Origin: Moringa oleifera
Taxonomy: Eukaryota > Streptophyta > Magnoliopsida > Brassicales > Moringaceae
NCBI GenBank assembly: GCA_021397835.1
Contig: JAJFZO010000049.1
Coordinates: 5,089,001 to 5,153,000, forward strand
DNA: 64,000 nucleotides
Direction of reading: 5' to 3'
Both the position numbers and the translations under genes were made by a program. The first letter of the stretch is position 1. Each line of letters starts with the position of its first letter. Under the pieces are notes generated by a model. The model saw only the letters and a program-made list of their open reading frames with translations. It had not been told where the DNA came from and made no database searches. This document shows, piece by piece, positions 44,466 through 57,200 of this stretch.

Positions 44466-44579
44466 TGACGTCACCTGACTGGGCGGACTCATCCTGCCCC
44501 ATCAGAGATCCACGGCATGCCCAAGCAACCAGTACGGATGCATCAGAGGTGTGCTCTGTTTCCTCCCAGGCTGACGTCA
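44466..44579. promoter_or_regulatory. pair of perfect TGACGTCA palindromes
   Basis: TGACGTCA at 44,466-44,473 and again at 44,572-44,579. This is the consensus for TGA-type/CRE-like bZIP factors. The intervening 98 bases are relatively GC-rich. No adjacent gene start was found, so any regulatory target is unknown. Confidence 0.4.
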
Positions 44580-47500
44580 GGCGATAGAGGAATCCACCAA
44601 TCATCTACCTCCACCTGGCGAGCCACGAGACTGTCTTCCTAATCATCTTCTGCCCGAATCTTCAGATGCTTCCTTAATCACCGCACTGAGAACCCTTTCA
44701 ATTGCCTTAATAATAATAATAACCAGATTAATCCAAGTATCTGAATCTCTGAATCTGAACCCAGAATTGTTTAATGAAGGATTGGCTGATCTGACGACAA
44801 AGTTCCCTTTGTCTTGGCAGAATAATTGCTGGGCTTTGGTCTCCTAAACAGGCTTACACTCCATGTGAGACCTACTCCCCACAAACAACAAAAACTTGCT
44901 TATTATATCTTGATCATGCCTTCACATTTCAAGCTGCTCTTGTCTTTCATGTCTTTAACCTAACATCACATGATAACATAGTTTTTAAATCAAGTTCACC
45001 CATTACCACTTCCTATTCAATAACATGTTTTCCCATTTCATAGTTGGTTTCTGTCAACTCGGGAGGCAGACACTGAGCTGAACCTGGAGAGGGGAAAAGG
45101 CAGCAGCATCAGCATCAGCAGAACAAAAGCATCCGTTAATTCAGACACACTAAAGGCTCTTCAAGATCAAAAGCTTAAGCACTATGCGTTGTCTTGGAAA
45201 TTAAGTGTGTTTTAATAATGTACGAACAGATCTCCAGCTCCCTTGTTCACAGGCAGTTTTTCTCAACTTGGGCAAGCTTGTTCTTTCACTGTGGCTTCCA
45301 TGTTCTTCATTTCAAATCAAACTCGGATAAAGTATACCAACTGTTGGTTCTAGTTTCACGTTTACTTTTCCTGGAAAAAAATATAAACAATGTTTTATAA
45401 ACTAACTTGCTTTGTTTATATTTGATTCTCATTTTTTCTCAACAAAAGCAGCATTTTGATTTTTGACCGGCAAAAATAAAATGAAATGAAACTAAAGAAA
45501 AGATCAGGAGACCGAAGTCAAAGAGTTAGAGATGTGGTTGGGAAGGTGAGCCCCGTTGGTTTGCTTTCTTTCTTTTGGCCTCTTCTTGATGAGATCTGCC
45601 TTGGTTTTCTGCTCTTTAAAGCTTAGATTTGTTTGGTTCTTAACCACAAAACAAGGCCCCAACACTCCCTTCCCCACTTGGATTTTCTGTCCCCTTTCTC
45701 GAACTATAATTTCCTGTATTACCCAACTAATTAATTAACAAACCTAGCTCCAATCTTCAATAAATTGTATGCGCTACCTGTGATATAATCATAATTATCT
45801 TATCATATATATATCTTAAATCAAATTCCTTATGATGAATTAAACTTCCCATTTCTCTCAAATTCTCATTTTCTTGAACTCTATGTATCTTCCAAAGCAT
45901 AGCTAGCAGGAGCAGTGAACACCTTCTGTAATAATGAAAGAGATGAACCCAACATCAGACTAACCATTTTTATTAATCGTAAGGTTAGTATGGTAAGAAG
46001 AGAAGATTTGTAGTGTCAAGTGCTTAGCCCACAAAATGTAGCCTGGAGAACAAACGGAGGGAAACTGGGTGATGAAGCCGTCAAGTCTGGTCGGTGCTAC
46101 TGAGTACCAAAGAGGAAACTTGGTACATTGGAATTGTGAAAAAAGAAAAGTGAGAATCAAACAGATAAACAAAACAAACCAAAACCCATAAACCAAAGGA
46201 AATTAAGGAAGAAAGAGGGAATTCGAGGGTCCCGATGCAGAAAAGTGGTTGCCAAATGTCATGTCTGTCTTCGTCCTAGGCTTTATGGGATTCTCTTCAA
46301 CCTGCAAAAACCTCTTCTTTTAAATTTTGGTCGCCTCGTCAGTTTTACTCCCTGTACTCTACCTGCACCCACACCTTTAACTCACTGTTCCTCATTGACA
46401 TTTGTGCAATTATCCTCTGTGTTTATATGGCTCAGCCTTCGGAACCCTAATTTATTTGTAAATGAATCCTCTTTTCTCACTTAATCCTCTAATTAATTGG
46501 GTATTATGGAAATGAATATCTATCTCCTATTTGGAGATGGGGGAGTTGGATATATATACCATGTGATGGCATATAATTTACAACTTAGATTATAAACAAT
46601 TCAAAAACTAGCCTACAATTCTGATTCTGTATATATTCATAAAAACATGCAGTTTCCTCGTGATTTTAAGATAAATATGTATCAAAATAATAAATATTTA
46701 TAGCTATGGTGAGATTATCATGTCTAAATCACCTCTATCCATTAAGCAAATTCCAATCTCAAAACATCAATTTCACTGATTCATCATTGGTTATGTGATT
46801 GTTAATTCGAAACCTTCCAGATCTTCTTTAATCCAATGAAATATATTAAATAATGATTCAATTCTTGGATCTTATATTTTTGTGAGAATTATATATTCAG
46901 TTTGTTAGTGAATTAAAAATTTAGAGGTTAATTTCTCAAATAAGATTTGTATTTTACTTATCATCTTAAATTAAAAATTATGAAAAATTATATTTATTTA
47001 ATATATTTATTTTTATTAATTTTTTAATATAAGACTTCGATTTATAATTTTTATTAATATGAATAGTTTTGCACATAATATATACATATAATTTTTATTA
47101 ATACAATTATCGTTATGTTTTTTAAGATAATTTTAAAACAAACAAATTTGTTTTTTATTCTTATTCTCTTTAGTATCTATATTTTACATGTTATTGCTGA
47201 ATTTGATACGAAAAAAATATTGTAATGAGTAATTGCACAAATAAAAATGATATACAAACCATGCATATACACAAAATCATTAACATTAACAAATTTATAA
47301 TTAATAAAAATATAAATTTTAAATAAATATAATTTTTTTATAAATTTTAATTGAAGATGATAAGTAAAATATATATCTTTTAATTCAAAATTTAATGTTT
47401 TTAAAAATGATGAAAACAGAGTAATTATATTAAAAAATGATTTAAGTTCAAAGAAGGAAAGATGAAAGGGTGAAACCTCAAATTCAGGGCTTTTATGTAG

Positions 47501-48138
47501 TAGGTTGCTTTAAGAAGATGATAGGCCCCCCTCCCCCTCCCATGCATATGCTTTTCTTTCTTGGCCTCCTCCTTGTCAATATTATTTGACTGTGATCTGA
47601 GTGACATCCCTTTTGGGTACCAGTAAGAATAACTGAATCCAGTAGTATCCTTAGAGATTTTCCAAGATTTTTAAGAAACATCTTTTCAATCTTATTTAAT
47701 TAATGCCACAGAATCCTACCAAGTTCAACTATGGCAGTCCTAATAATTGTACCTACCGACCATTTAATTTAGTTTTCCTTTCTGGGTTTGTTTTCTTTTC
47801 TAACAATTTCACTTTTGATGCTCAAAAACCATCCACATTATTTCTTGGAAATTAGTGCTTCTGTGCAACTTCTATTTGTTCAGCTCAAAACTTAATTAAT
47901 ATTGATAGATACGTAATTCTGGGATTGTATTCATTTAAATCATACAATTTTCTTTGGTAAAACTTCAAATTTGTCATAAATTTTGATTTTCATCTGTCGG
48001 TCTTATATTTACATCTGGGTTATTACTAATTTTCAGAAATAGAAAAAAGTGTTGCAAATGAAGTAAATATGAAAAGGAGGGAAGGCTGAAAAGAGTGAAG
48101 AGGCAGAGAATCTTTGGAATAATTTGAAATTTGATGTT

Positions 48139-48168
48139 GCCAATGCCAATGCCAATGCCAATGCCAAT
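48139..48168. repeat. (GCCAAT)5 hexanucleotide repeat
   Basis: Five perfect GCCAAT units followed by a sixth partial unit. Each unit contains a CCAAT box core. Confidence 0.9.
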
Positions 48169-48623
48169 GCCAGGTAGACAGTCTAATGCTAGATGTAGCC
48201 TTTCAGCTCAGATGCCACATGGCCGAACTTGTTGCCCTAACCACCACTTTTCTCTCCCTCACCTCACGGGCATTTCAATGCACGCTCTCTCTTTCTTACT
48301 CGCACTCACCGTTTCGCGTGGTTATAGAGAAAGAGAGACAAAGCGCGTGGGATACAGAACACAGAGATGTCCTGGAACCCCAAAGGCTCTTACGGGGTAA
48401 CCTAAGCAAGGGCTTTATTTTCAAGGTATTTTATTAGTTTCCGTTTTTGACCCTTTTCACCTGTCTCCATTCTCTGCCTTTTAGTGTTTAGACGTAAACG
48501 TGTGTACGGTTCGTTGGAGTTACCTTTACAGTCCCAACTCCACGTTGGCCAATGAATGCCTGCCACGTCACAATAGCGTCGGGTTTTATCGCGTTTTGGG
48601 TCAGGCTACATGCAGCTTATGAC

Positions 48624-49075
48624 GCAGTAAGAACAGCACAGTGGTAGATTACAGGGAGTAAATATGCCTTTGCCTTGAAGGGAAACGCTGTAATAAAATC
48701 TGTCCTTCCAGTTGTGGAACAGTAGTAGAAAGGCAGAGTGCACACAAGGGCATTTCGGGAAAATCAATGTTTATCAAAGTCTCTTTCATAAATTTCATGC
48801 TTCTGACAAGTCGCCAGGGGTAGGTTGGTCAAATGACTTCGACCCCCACCCACCGCCTTATTGTATTGCCATAGTACAAACGCTCTCAGTTTGACTCTCA
48901 ACTCCTAACATAATTTCCCGAATTTAAAAAAAAAAAAAAAAAGAGAGAAGAGAAAAGAAAAGAAAGAGGAGAGATTTGACAGCGGAAACAGGCTTGACCT
49001 TCTTTCCTGCAATTACAGCTTCAAGCATAGAGTGTGGGATTGTTAGGGTAACATGGGCAGTAAGAACAGCACAGT
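48624..49075. repeat. 19-bp direct repeat pair
   Basis: GCAGTAAGAACAGCACAGT occurs at 48,624-48,642 and at 49,057-49,075, in the same orientation, 433 bases apart. Confidence 0.85.
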
Positions 49076-50297
49076 TACATCGGAAAATCTGCGTCTGTGT
49101 CTCTCTGTCTGTCTTTAGAGAAAGTGCGAGCTGTTGTTTAACAAAACCCACCGCTTCTTTTCAGAAAAAAGAGGCTTCATGGCAACCAAAACCTGCTCTT
49201 CTAACTCACTGCCCATCACATCCCCACTTCTCCTTTATCTTCCTTCACACCCAGAAATGACATTATCCATATCGATTCTCTCATCTTTTCTTGACAAAGC
49301 ATTTTTGCTGTTTTCATCCTCGAATGCCTCCATATACTGCAAGTTTTGTCGGATAATATGATCAAACCAAACCAACCGTAAAAGCTTCTGCATCCGTTGC
49401 ACAACAATGACTCAGAAATTTATTAGCTATTGTTACCTTGTTAGCGAGGAGGCTGCACATGGTCGGGACTGGAAGTAATCAAGTCACAGATTTGTGGAGT
49501 CAGAAGTTATCCACAAAGCAAACATCTGTACCTGTTGGGTTGAGGAAAAGGTTTTACACGGGAACAACAATGGACAAAGTGAGACAAGGGAAGAATATGA
49601 AGGACAAACCTTCTTTTGGATTGCGGGCAACAGAATGTCTCTATCACCATAGACACGGAGCTTCTTTGGAGTCTGCAAATGGGGGACCAAGCAGAAGATA
49701 ACAATAAGGACAAGTGATCTTCGTAGCCCACAAAATTTTAACAGGAATCAAGACATCTAATAAAACATGGCTTTTTAGGGAATGTACTGAGTAGAGATTC
49801 TATTTCCTGCATGGCCGTTACATTCACCTAGACCATAGAGTTTTTATGGAGAAAGAAGTCAGGCTTGCTGTTTTGTCCCATGAGAAACTAACATGAAACC
49901 CATATTTAGCTACACTGCTAAGTATCCAACAATAACATCTGTCTTTGTGTTCATAAATGCAACTTTTTCAGTTTTCTTCTCTCTGAGTCAAACAAATTAG
50001 GATCAATTGAGATATGGATAAAAGTTACCCGAATGACTGAGGCAGGAAGGCAGAGTTGAAACTCCATGGCCAGCTGAATCTTCACATGGTTTTGTGTTTT
50101 ACAAGGTACACTGTCAACATCACCAAAAATTTGCATCTATGATACAGTAAATAACAAGGCTATGCTACTTAAAGAACACAGAGAATCTTTCATTTCTTCA
50201 ATAAATTTACCTTAACAGAAGTGCAGGGCATATAATCCATCTCTGTTACTTTAATGGAGCACACAAGCAAGCTTGGGTTTTTGAAGGAGTGCATGCC

Positions 50298-53200
50298 TCA
50301 AAAGAAATTGAGTTCAGTGTATCCATGTGAGTGTGGCAAAAGTTCTTCAACTTCAATCCTGGAACTTGAGCAACTCATGCTTTTCTTGATTCGGCTACGG
50401 TTTATGGATTCCACCTCTGCCAGAAAAATGCTGTAAACAGGCCTATGATCTGAGAACCTTGATTCCCCACGAACATAAGATAGTTGATTCAAGCCTCTTC
50501 CATACCATAGTATACGATCACACCTGGATGGAAAGGGCACAATCAGACACTAAGTTTACCAGAATTGAGCAGACAATATTATCCACATTCTTTCACATGC
50601 TGACAATTATGTAATACAAGGCTAATATGATTTCATTGCTAGAGATATTTCACAGGAGAATGTGAGATTACCATGCAGGCGTTCTTCGCTTCTCCTTTGG
50701 ATGTCTATCATCACCTGCATATCTGTCTGAATTATTTGAATACTTATAGGTGGGAGGAAAATATATCTTCCCTTCATTCCATCCCTCAAAAACACGCCCT
50801 CTCCTCTGCTCTATCCGTAGCTGTAAGTAAAAACCATCAAGTTTTAGATTGAGCAGGTTTAAAAACAGATTGAAAAGAGGAGGAGATTTTGAAGCCTCAT
50901 AAAGAACGTCACAAACAAATAAACATGCCTGATCATTCTCTAGCAATGCTCTCCAATTGCGCATCTCAACAAGAGCCTTTGCAGAGCGGTAAGACAGCGC
51001 AATCCGATAATTCAAGTCCCCAAGCCAAATAATTCGACTGGACCAGGAAAAATATAACAGAATTTAAGCTATGTAAGCCAGAATGCTGCAGATATTGATT
51101 CATTAGCTAAGTATGGATAGGAAAAAAGTGAGAGTAAGGGCTTTACTCATGCTCGAGAATTGTTTGAGGAGAGTTCTCATCTCCCATGCCATGGACCCTT
51201 GGAAACCTTGTCTTCCTTAGGATCTCCATAACATCTGAGTTTCTTCGTAGTTCATCTCCCTCCTTCTGCCCAGAGGTCAAATGACTGCAGATGAAGCAAA
51301 AGCTTGTTTGGTGCAAAGACATGCTAATTGAAATTGAACCCTGGAAAACCCGAGAAGATGAGATGGCCACTTTTTCTTACATCATTATAATTTCACTCTC
51401 CAACTCTGAGAAATTAAGACGTACCTTGTTTCCAAGATAACCCATCAAGCCTCTGCCAACACAAGACACTTTCATGTTGCGTACGTCGTCCCTGAGGTCG
51501 CTCTTCACCCATACCGTAAGAAATATTCCAACCATTTGCTTGCTGGCAACCAGACAGTACCTGGAGTGCCCTGTTTGCCTATCTCCGTCCTCCATGGAAA
51601 AGGATCCACTATAGCCATTTGGTGAATATTGGGAATACTGAGTGGTACCTGGTGAATCCCCAGGTCCATTTTCTTCATCAGAGGAACCCCATCTAAAATT
51701 GGGGTCGTAATCACTAGGCCTGTGTCCAAAGATAACCCGATCACAGACACTAAAACGTCGTTCAAGTCGGGGTTGTGGGATTGACATGTCGTTATCCATT
51801 CTCATGCTGCGACTCAAGGACTGGAATGATCTGCGATGAAAGAAAGACGAGGCTTTCTGTCTTGTAGATCCTTCAAAGTCTGCATCTAGCTCTACAATTG
51901 GATCAGGAATCGGTGAAGGGGTATGGCAAGCGCCACTGGTGCCAGGAAGACTATTTAGAGTCTTCCTGATAAGAGCTAGCCATTTTCTCGCAGGACCATT
52001 GTCTTCTGTGCCCAAGACGTTACCAGCATTCAAAGGAACAATTTCTTGAAACCTGACAGCAATGAAGAGAGGCTTCTTTACATCTCACCCATAATTGCAA
52101 GTTCACAAACAATGAGATGAAGAATAAATAAGGATGAACCTGGCATACCCAAGAACATAGATATCAGCCGGAGGAGAGGTATGAAGCCAATCTTCAAGAT
52201 TCAAATAACTTGGAGGAGATTTTCCAGCGACATTCCATGTAGCAACAAAAATCCTGTGTGCGAGATGAAATGGAAAAGGACAATAAGAAAAAAAAAAGCC
52301 TAAAAAAGATGCAAATCAACACAAGTAAGAATACAAAACACACCTGTAATTATGCACGTCCGTTACTTGTGAGGAATCAAGGTCAATCTTACTTCGCCGG
52401 ACTCGATCAGGGTTCCTCCTCCCTCTTTCTGTGCAAATAAATAGAGGTCAGAGAGATTTTGAATAATATTTGGGGGCATGAAATTAGAATAGCCTGAAAC
52501 AACTTCGATTTTGGTATTGGCTTTTATTAAATTTTGATGGAGGTGGAAGAGTTGTGTGGTCCAGAGCATATTGATTACTGGAATGGTGCCTGATACTGAA
52601 CCTGTTTTACTTTTCTTGATGGTGCATGCCTCTCTCTCAGAGAAGTTGTTCCTCCAATATTCATCACCACCTGAAAAAGAGAACCATAAAGTCAGTTAAA
52701 GCTGAGCTCTTCCACTGTTAGATGCCTCAATCCCTCATATTCAAACACCACAAGGAAAGAGCACAGCAAAAATATAGGATAAAAATAAATCACATTTGCA
52801 GTTACAAAAACAAAACAAACTGAAATCCAAGAAGGGGAAGAAAACAAATAACAGATCTCGCAAAAGTAGCAGACACCCATTAAAACCAAAAACATTTTTT
52901 TGTACAAAGACAAACAGGAACAAGATTGTGGAAAAAAACAAGTGATTCAGGTTCCAGAAGCATTTAAAACTAGTCCTGAACAAGCTGTTGAGAAATCCCA
53001 TTTTTGTTCTTCACATGAAAGATGAGATTCCCAATCCTGGACCCCCAAATTCATTTCTCAAATCAATAAGAGGCAGAAAAAGAATGACCAATCACCTCCA
53101 AAATCGATATCATCTGCCTGAAAGTCTTCGGCTTTGTTCTTGATATTGAACCACTTCTTGACCAGAGTTTTGGGCCAGGAAAGCTTCACCAAAAGAAAAC

Positions 53201-53311
53201 ATATACTCGAGCGGTCAACAATTGAAGAGAGAAGAAAATAAATGGATACAAAATTGGGTAAGTTTTGGCATTTATCAAAACCTTGCTTTTCTTGGAGCTC
53301 CCATCTCTCAT
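50298..53311 (-). CDS. IP5P4: type I inositol polyphosphate 5-phosphatase
   Basis: Ten exons on the minus strand: 53311-53282, 53183-53096, 52670-52602, 52428-52344, 52253-52149, 52052-51425, 51340-51147, 51037-50929, 50820-50672, 50523-50298. They give 1,683 nt, 560 residues, frame intact. The enzyme removes the 5-phosphate from inositol phosphates and/or phosphoinositides. Catalytic-domain landmarks are [90 protein letters not shown] and [11 protein letters not shown] Ser-rich insert in exon 6 is usual for plant type I members. The N terminus ([16 protein letters not shown]) and proximity to SKIP30 suggest IP5P4 (At3g63240 beside At3g63220, from memory); the subtype is less sure than the family. 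Intron 8 appears to use a GC donor. Confidence 0.9.
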
Positions 53312-54250
53312 GGTTTCACAACTTCATATAGCAATCCTGATTTATAGCAATAATGGCCACTTTAACTACTTCTTTCTTATTTATCAGTTGATAGTTTTCC
53401 GGTTGTGCTCATAATAAAATGCACATGAAGAAAAAGGAAGCCAAAGAAGAAGCACAAACGACTCTCAGGAAACGAAAAGAACCCAGAAAACAAGCCTCTT
53501 AAAATCCAATTCCTGGGTCTGTGTGTCTCTCTTCAAAGAAACCTCATAATCAAGAGATTAATGCTAAGATAGATGAGACGAAAGCTCAATGATTAGCAAG
53601 ACAGCAGAAGAGAGCAAATGGGTAATCCTCTGTTTACTCAGGTAATGAAGAGAAAGCAATTAAGGGAACAAGGAAAACTCCGGCTTCTCTGCATTGTTTT
53701 GTTCAACTCTCTCCAACTTTGCTCTCTGCGTTCAGTTTGAAGAAAACAGAGGAAAAGGAGGCAAAACAAAGAAATTTGAAGGGAAATGAAAAGAGAGAAG
53801 ACTGAGTTGCGGAAGTAACACTACGGGTTTCTAAGACTAGAACAAGACAATGTAGGAGACATAAAACAGAGAAAGAGACAGCTCCTCTCTATTGAACCAA
53901 CAAAACCCCGTTCTGGGTACAGAGCAAAGTATCAAATTTGAAGAGAATAAAGTGCAAGCAAGAGAGCTTGTTGGTCTCTATCTCGAGACTTTTTAAGCCA
54001 AGGGCAAAAGACCCAAAACTATGCTTTAAGATGCAATCGGGCAAATCGGCAATTGGATATATTGCTCACCCACCCACATCCAACTGCAACCCGGATCCCC
54101 CTTCTTTTTCTCTCTATAAATTTCTCTGTAAGTATCTGTTACTCTGTTTCTCTCTCTTTCTCTCTCTCTCACACCTTCTCCCTTAAAAGACTATAAAACT
54201 CTTTGTTTCTCTCTCCACCCTCTGCCCGCGGTCAGCAAAGTTAGGTTTTC
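53312..54250 (-). promoter_or_regulatory. 5'UTR/promoter region of the 5-phosphatase gene
   Basis: No coding potential. On the minus strand it reads as a leader with purine-rich tracts. A CT-rich tract (plus strand) lies near 54,110-54,180. The transcription start is not located. Confidence 0.35.
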
Positions 54251-57200
54251 TTATTACCCAAGCAGTACCTCTTCTTCCACTTTGATAGTCTAATTGGGAA
54301 GTGAACGGTTAAAAAGTGAAAAAAGAAAGATCAAACGGAACTGTATCAATGTATGTTCACTACGGAGAGCTTTGCTTTCTTGCTCTGCGTCCTCCTTAAA
54401 TGTCTCTGCTAACTCCATTAAAAAATGGCTGTTTATGCTTTCTTTTATAGTATATAAGCTGTTTGGTTGGGAAAAAGTTTGTGTCAATAGGAACCTGTTA
54501 CAGCACTTTAGGGACTTGCCATGTTTGCAGATTTGCAGGGGAAATGTGTATACCAAGGCAAATAGAGGATTTTGTAGGGGAAAAACTGTTCCTTTCTGTG
54601 TGGGTTTTTGGGCTTCGAGAGAAATCAGACATCTAATAGGTTCATAGGGTTTTCGGTAAAGAGAGAATTTTTGTATGAGATGGGTTTGCTTCTCCAACGT
54701 ATTATAGTTTTGGGGGCTTCTCTTGCTTTGTCAGTCTCCTCAAAAACTTCACTTGTTGGGTAATAGTATTCAAATGGGTATCCCGTTGCCATGCAAATTC
54801 GAGGCTCTTTTGACTCAATCTAGACTTGTGTCCATGAGAAGCAAGGCAATTGTGCCAATTTTTAGGGTTCTTAATCCAGTAATTTCATGTGCTGTAAAGT
54901 GTAAACACATGGGTCAATGTGAGTTTTTGTGCTTGGAGATTGAGGGTTGCCCTCTACTTGAAAAAACTAGTTTACATAAATGTAGGATCTTGTTAGGCCA
55001 TTTAGGGTCCCCAAACCTAGCTCTCCCTTGCCTCACAGCTCACGCCATCTCCTAGGGTTCTGAGTAACCATCACTTAAGGCCATAGTTAAAACAAAGTGA
55101 TTTCTTGGATTAAGCTCTCAAATCTAAGTTTCTTTGATTGACTAATCTTAATACACATGCTACATGTGGGAGACTGTGTCTGCTTGCATAAGCTGAGTCT
55201 TAAGTTTTCATATTTCAAGACCCTTTGCAATCAATTAACATGTTAGTTTATGTGTTCAAGGATTAATCTATTACGGTAGACGGCAAAAACCTCCAAGGAA
55301 CCTCAGTCTTTAATCTATCAAATGCTATTCTCCCTAACAAAAACTACAAACCCCACTATTTTAGTGAACTTTCCCCTACCATTATACCCATCTGGTCCCA
55401 ATTGTAGGTTGTCTGAAATTTGTCTAAGTCATGTAACTTGTCTACGCCAAAAGAGTCATCTCAATTTCTTATAGCGATACCCTATTGTCATCCGAGAGTC
55501 CTTTAAAGCTTCAATTTTTATTCATCTACATATCCATTAATATATCAAGCATCGGATTAATCTATGCTTTCAAGTTGATTAGGTGGTTGGCGACGTGCTT
55601 TCATATCTCTAATGGAATATCATAGTTGCTTGTTTGATTGTCCAAAATTTCTTAAGAATAATGTTTTTCAAACTAATTGTAGTAGAAACCAAAAATAAGA
55701 GAGCATAATTAACAAACAGCTAGCTAGCTGTAAGATTAGGCCTTGGCATGTATAACCAGGAGAGGGCAAAAAGTTGTTCATCTGGGTTATTATTTTTTAG
55801 GGCATAACCCCACAAAGAAGCAATGTTAATGATCTCAGGAACTTAAATTTTGGCAGGTAATGGGTACTATATGGGTGCGCACAGGGACAAAGACATGTAA
55901 TGAAGAATTCAAGAGCAAGTGGCCCCTGGTTGGCAAACGCTTATCTGAAAGGGCTAGAGAAGGATCTTCTCTAACAGCTTTGAGAACATTTATTTTCTCA
56001 GTGAGAGGCTGCTTTGAATTTTAGATGGTGCATCGTTTTCATGGGGACGATACCCATGGGGGACACCTATATACTTGGATTCAATAAAGATTTTATGTTA
56101 TGTATGATTCCTCATTGATATTTCTTGCGTGATTTATACCTTAAGGGTAAGGTGACACGTGAGAAAATGCACAGGCAGGTGTCAGATTTTATTCACAGAA
56201 ATAGATTTTCCTTAGGCAAATTTAGAAAACTTCCGTAAAACCAAGTATGAGTGCTGGGAATACTCTTGATGCTGATACATATCAAGAAGGTGGAAATGGC
56301 CCTAATGGTTGCTTCCAGTGAAGCTCAAGTGGGGGAAGAAATGAAGTCCAAAAAGGTGGAGGGAAGGAAGATTAATTTGAACAATATTTAGTGTATATTG
56401 GTCTTATTTAGGAAATAGGAGAATGCCCTTGTTTCAAATTAAATGAGACAACACAGATAGCCTAACGAGGCAGTCAAAGGATAATCTTTAATTCGTCCTT
56501 TGGGCAAAGTATCTTCTCTTGGGATGGAATTTGGTGTTCTTTCTTGTTTCTTTTGCTTTTTCAGCTTTAAAACCAATCGCCCTCCTAACCCACCTTCTTC
56601 TCTCTTTTCTCTTACACAGGTCTCATTACCGTTTCAATGGGTACCAAAATTTGGGCTTTTCCTACTCTGAAATGGGCTTCCTCTTCTCAGTTTCTTTACC
56701 CCCTGGTGAAAAACATAGTATTTTGCTAAGGACGTCTTTGTTCTTGTGTACTTGATGACGTAGGCTCACTTTCTTTGAATCGTTTAACACGTAAGCATGC
56801 CTGACTTTTCATGTTATGCAGTACTCCACTGGTTTATATGAAACACAGAAGCAGAGGCTTATTGTGGTTGGCCTGCTCCTCAATCATCCAGCATAATTGT
56901 ATAAATCAGATGTCAAAAGTAAGTTACAAATAGTTCATTTAAGCAAGAAGAATATAAAGGCATGTGGGAGTGAGTTAAGAATCACAAACTACAGCCAGTT
57001 TCTCTGCCATAGTAAGCCAGAAGCTGATTCTCTTTTTCCTTTTTTCCTTCGCCATTAATGTCACCTCAATTATAGAACCTAACTCTGTATGCATTATGCA
57101 TTCACAATGAGATTGTAAAGATAATTTTCTCAGGTTTTACAACAAGTTAAAAATGAAGAGGTGATGGACTAGTTTCCATCTGAAGTTTCTAAATAGGGTA

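Larger units (their letters stand above)
40581..45100. other. long gene-free interval, part 1
   Basis: No exon chain on either strand. Noted inside: a (CT)n-(AT)n microsatellite at 43,352-43,392, an (AC)n run at 43,907-43,924, a C24-A14 homopolymer pair at 44,135-44,172, two TGACGTCA palindromes at 44,466 and 44,572, and a small perfect hairpin GGACCA-cgttta-TGGTCC at 43,265-43,282. Base composition between 40.6 and 43.2 kb is less AT-rich than the true repeat blocks. A non-coding transcript cannot be excluded. Confidence 0.55.
45101..49900. other. long gene-free interval, part 2
   Basis: No exons recognised. AT-rich between about 46,850 and 47,430. Contains a (GCCAAT)5 hexanucleotide repeat at 48,139-48,168, a 19-bp direct repeat (48,624-48,642 and 49,057-49,075), and CACGT-containing sequence near 48,541-48,566. 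The right end is the 3' flank of the 5-phosphatase gene. Confidence 0.55.

Noticed and set aside
50905..50930. GT donor alternative for 5-phosphatase intron 8
   Set aside because: In frame but inserts four residues into a stretch I remember as conserved; kept as the alternative to the GC donor.
54290..55055. Overlapping open frames of 110-135 codons upstream of the 5-phosphatase gene
   Set aside because: Frames on both strands overlap, no motifs, no splice-supported extension.
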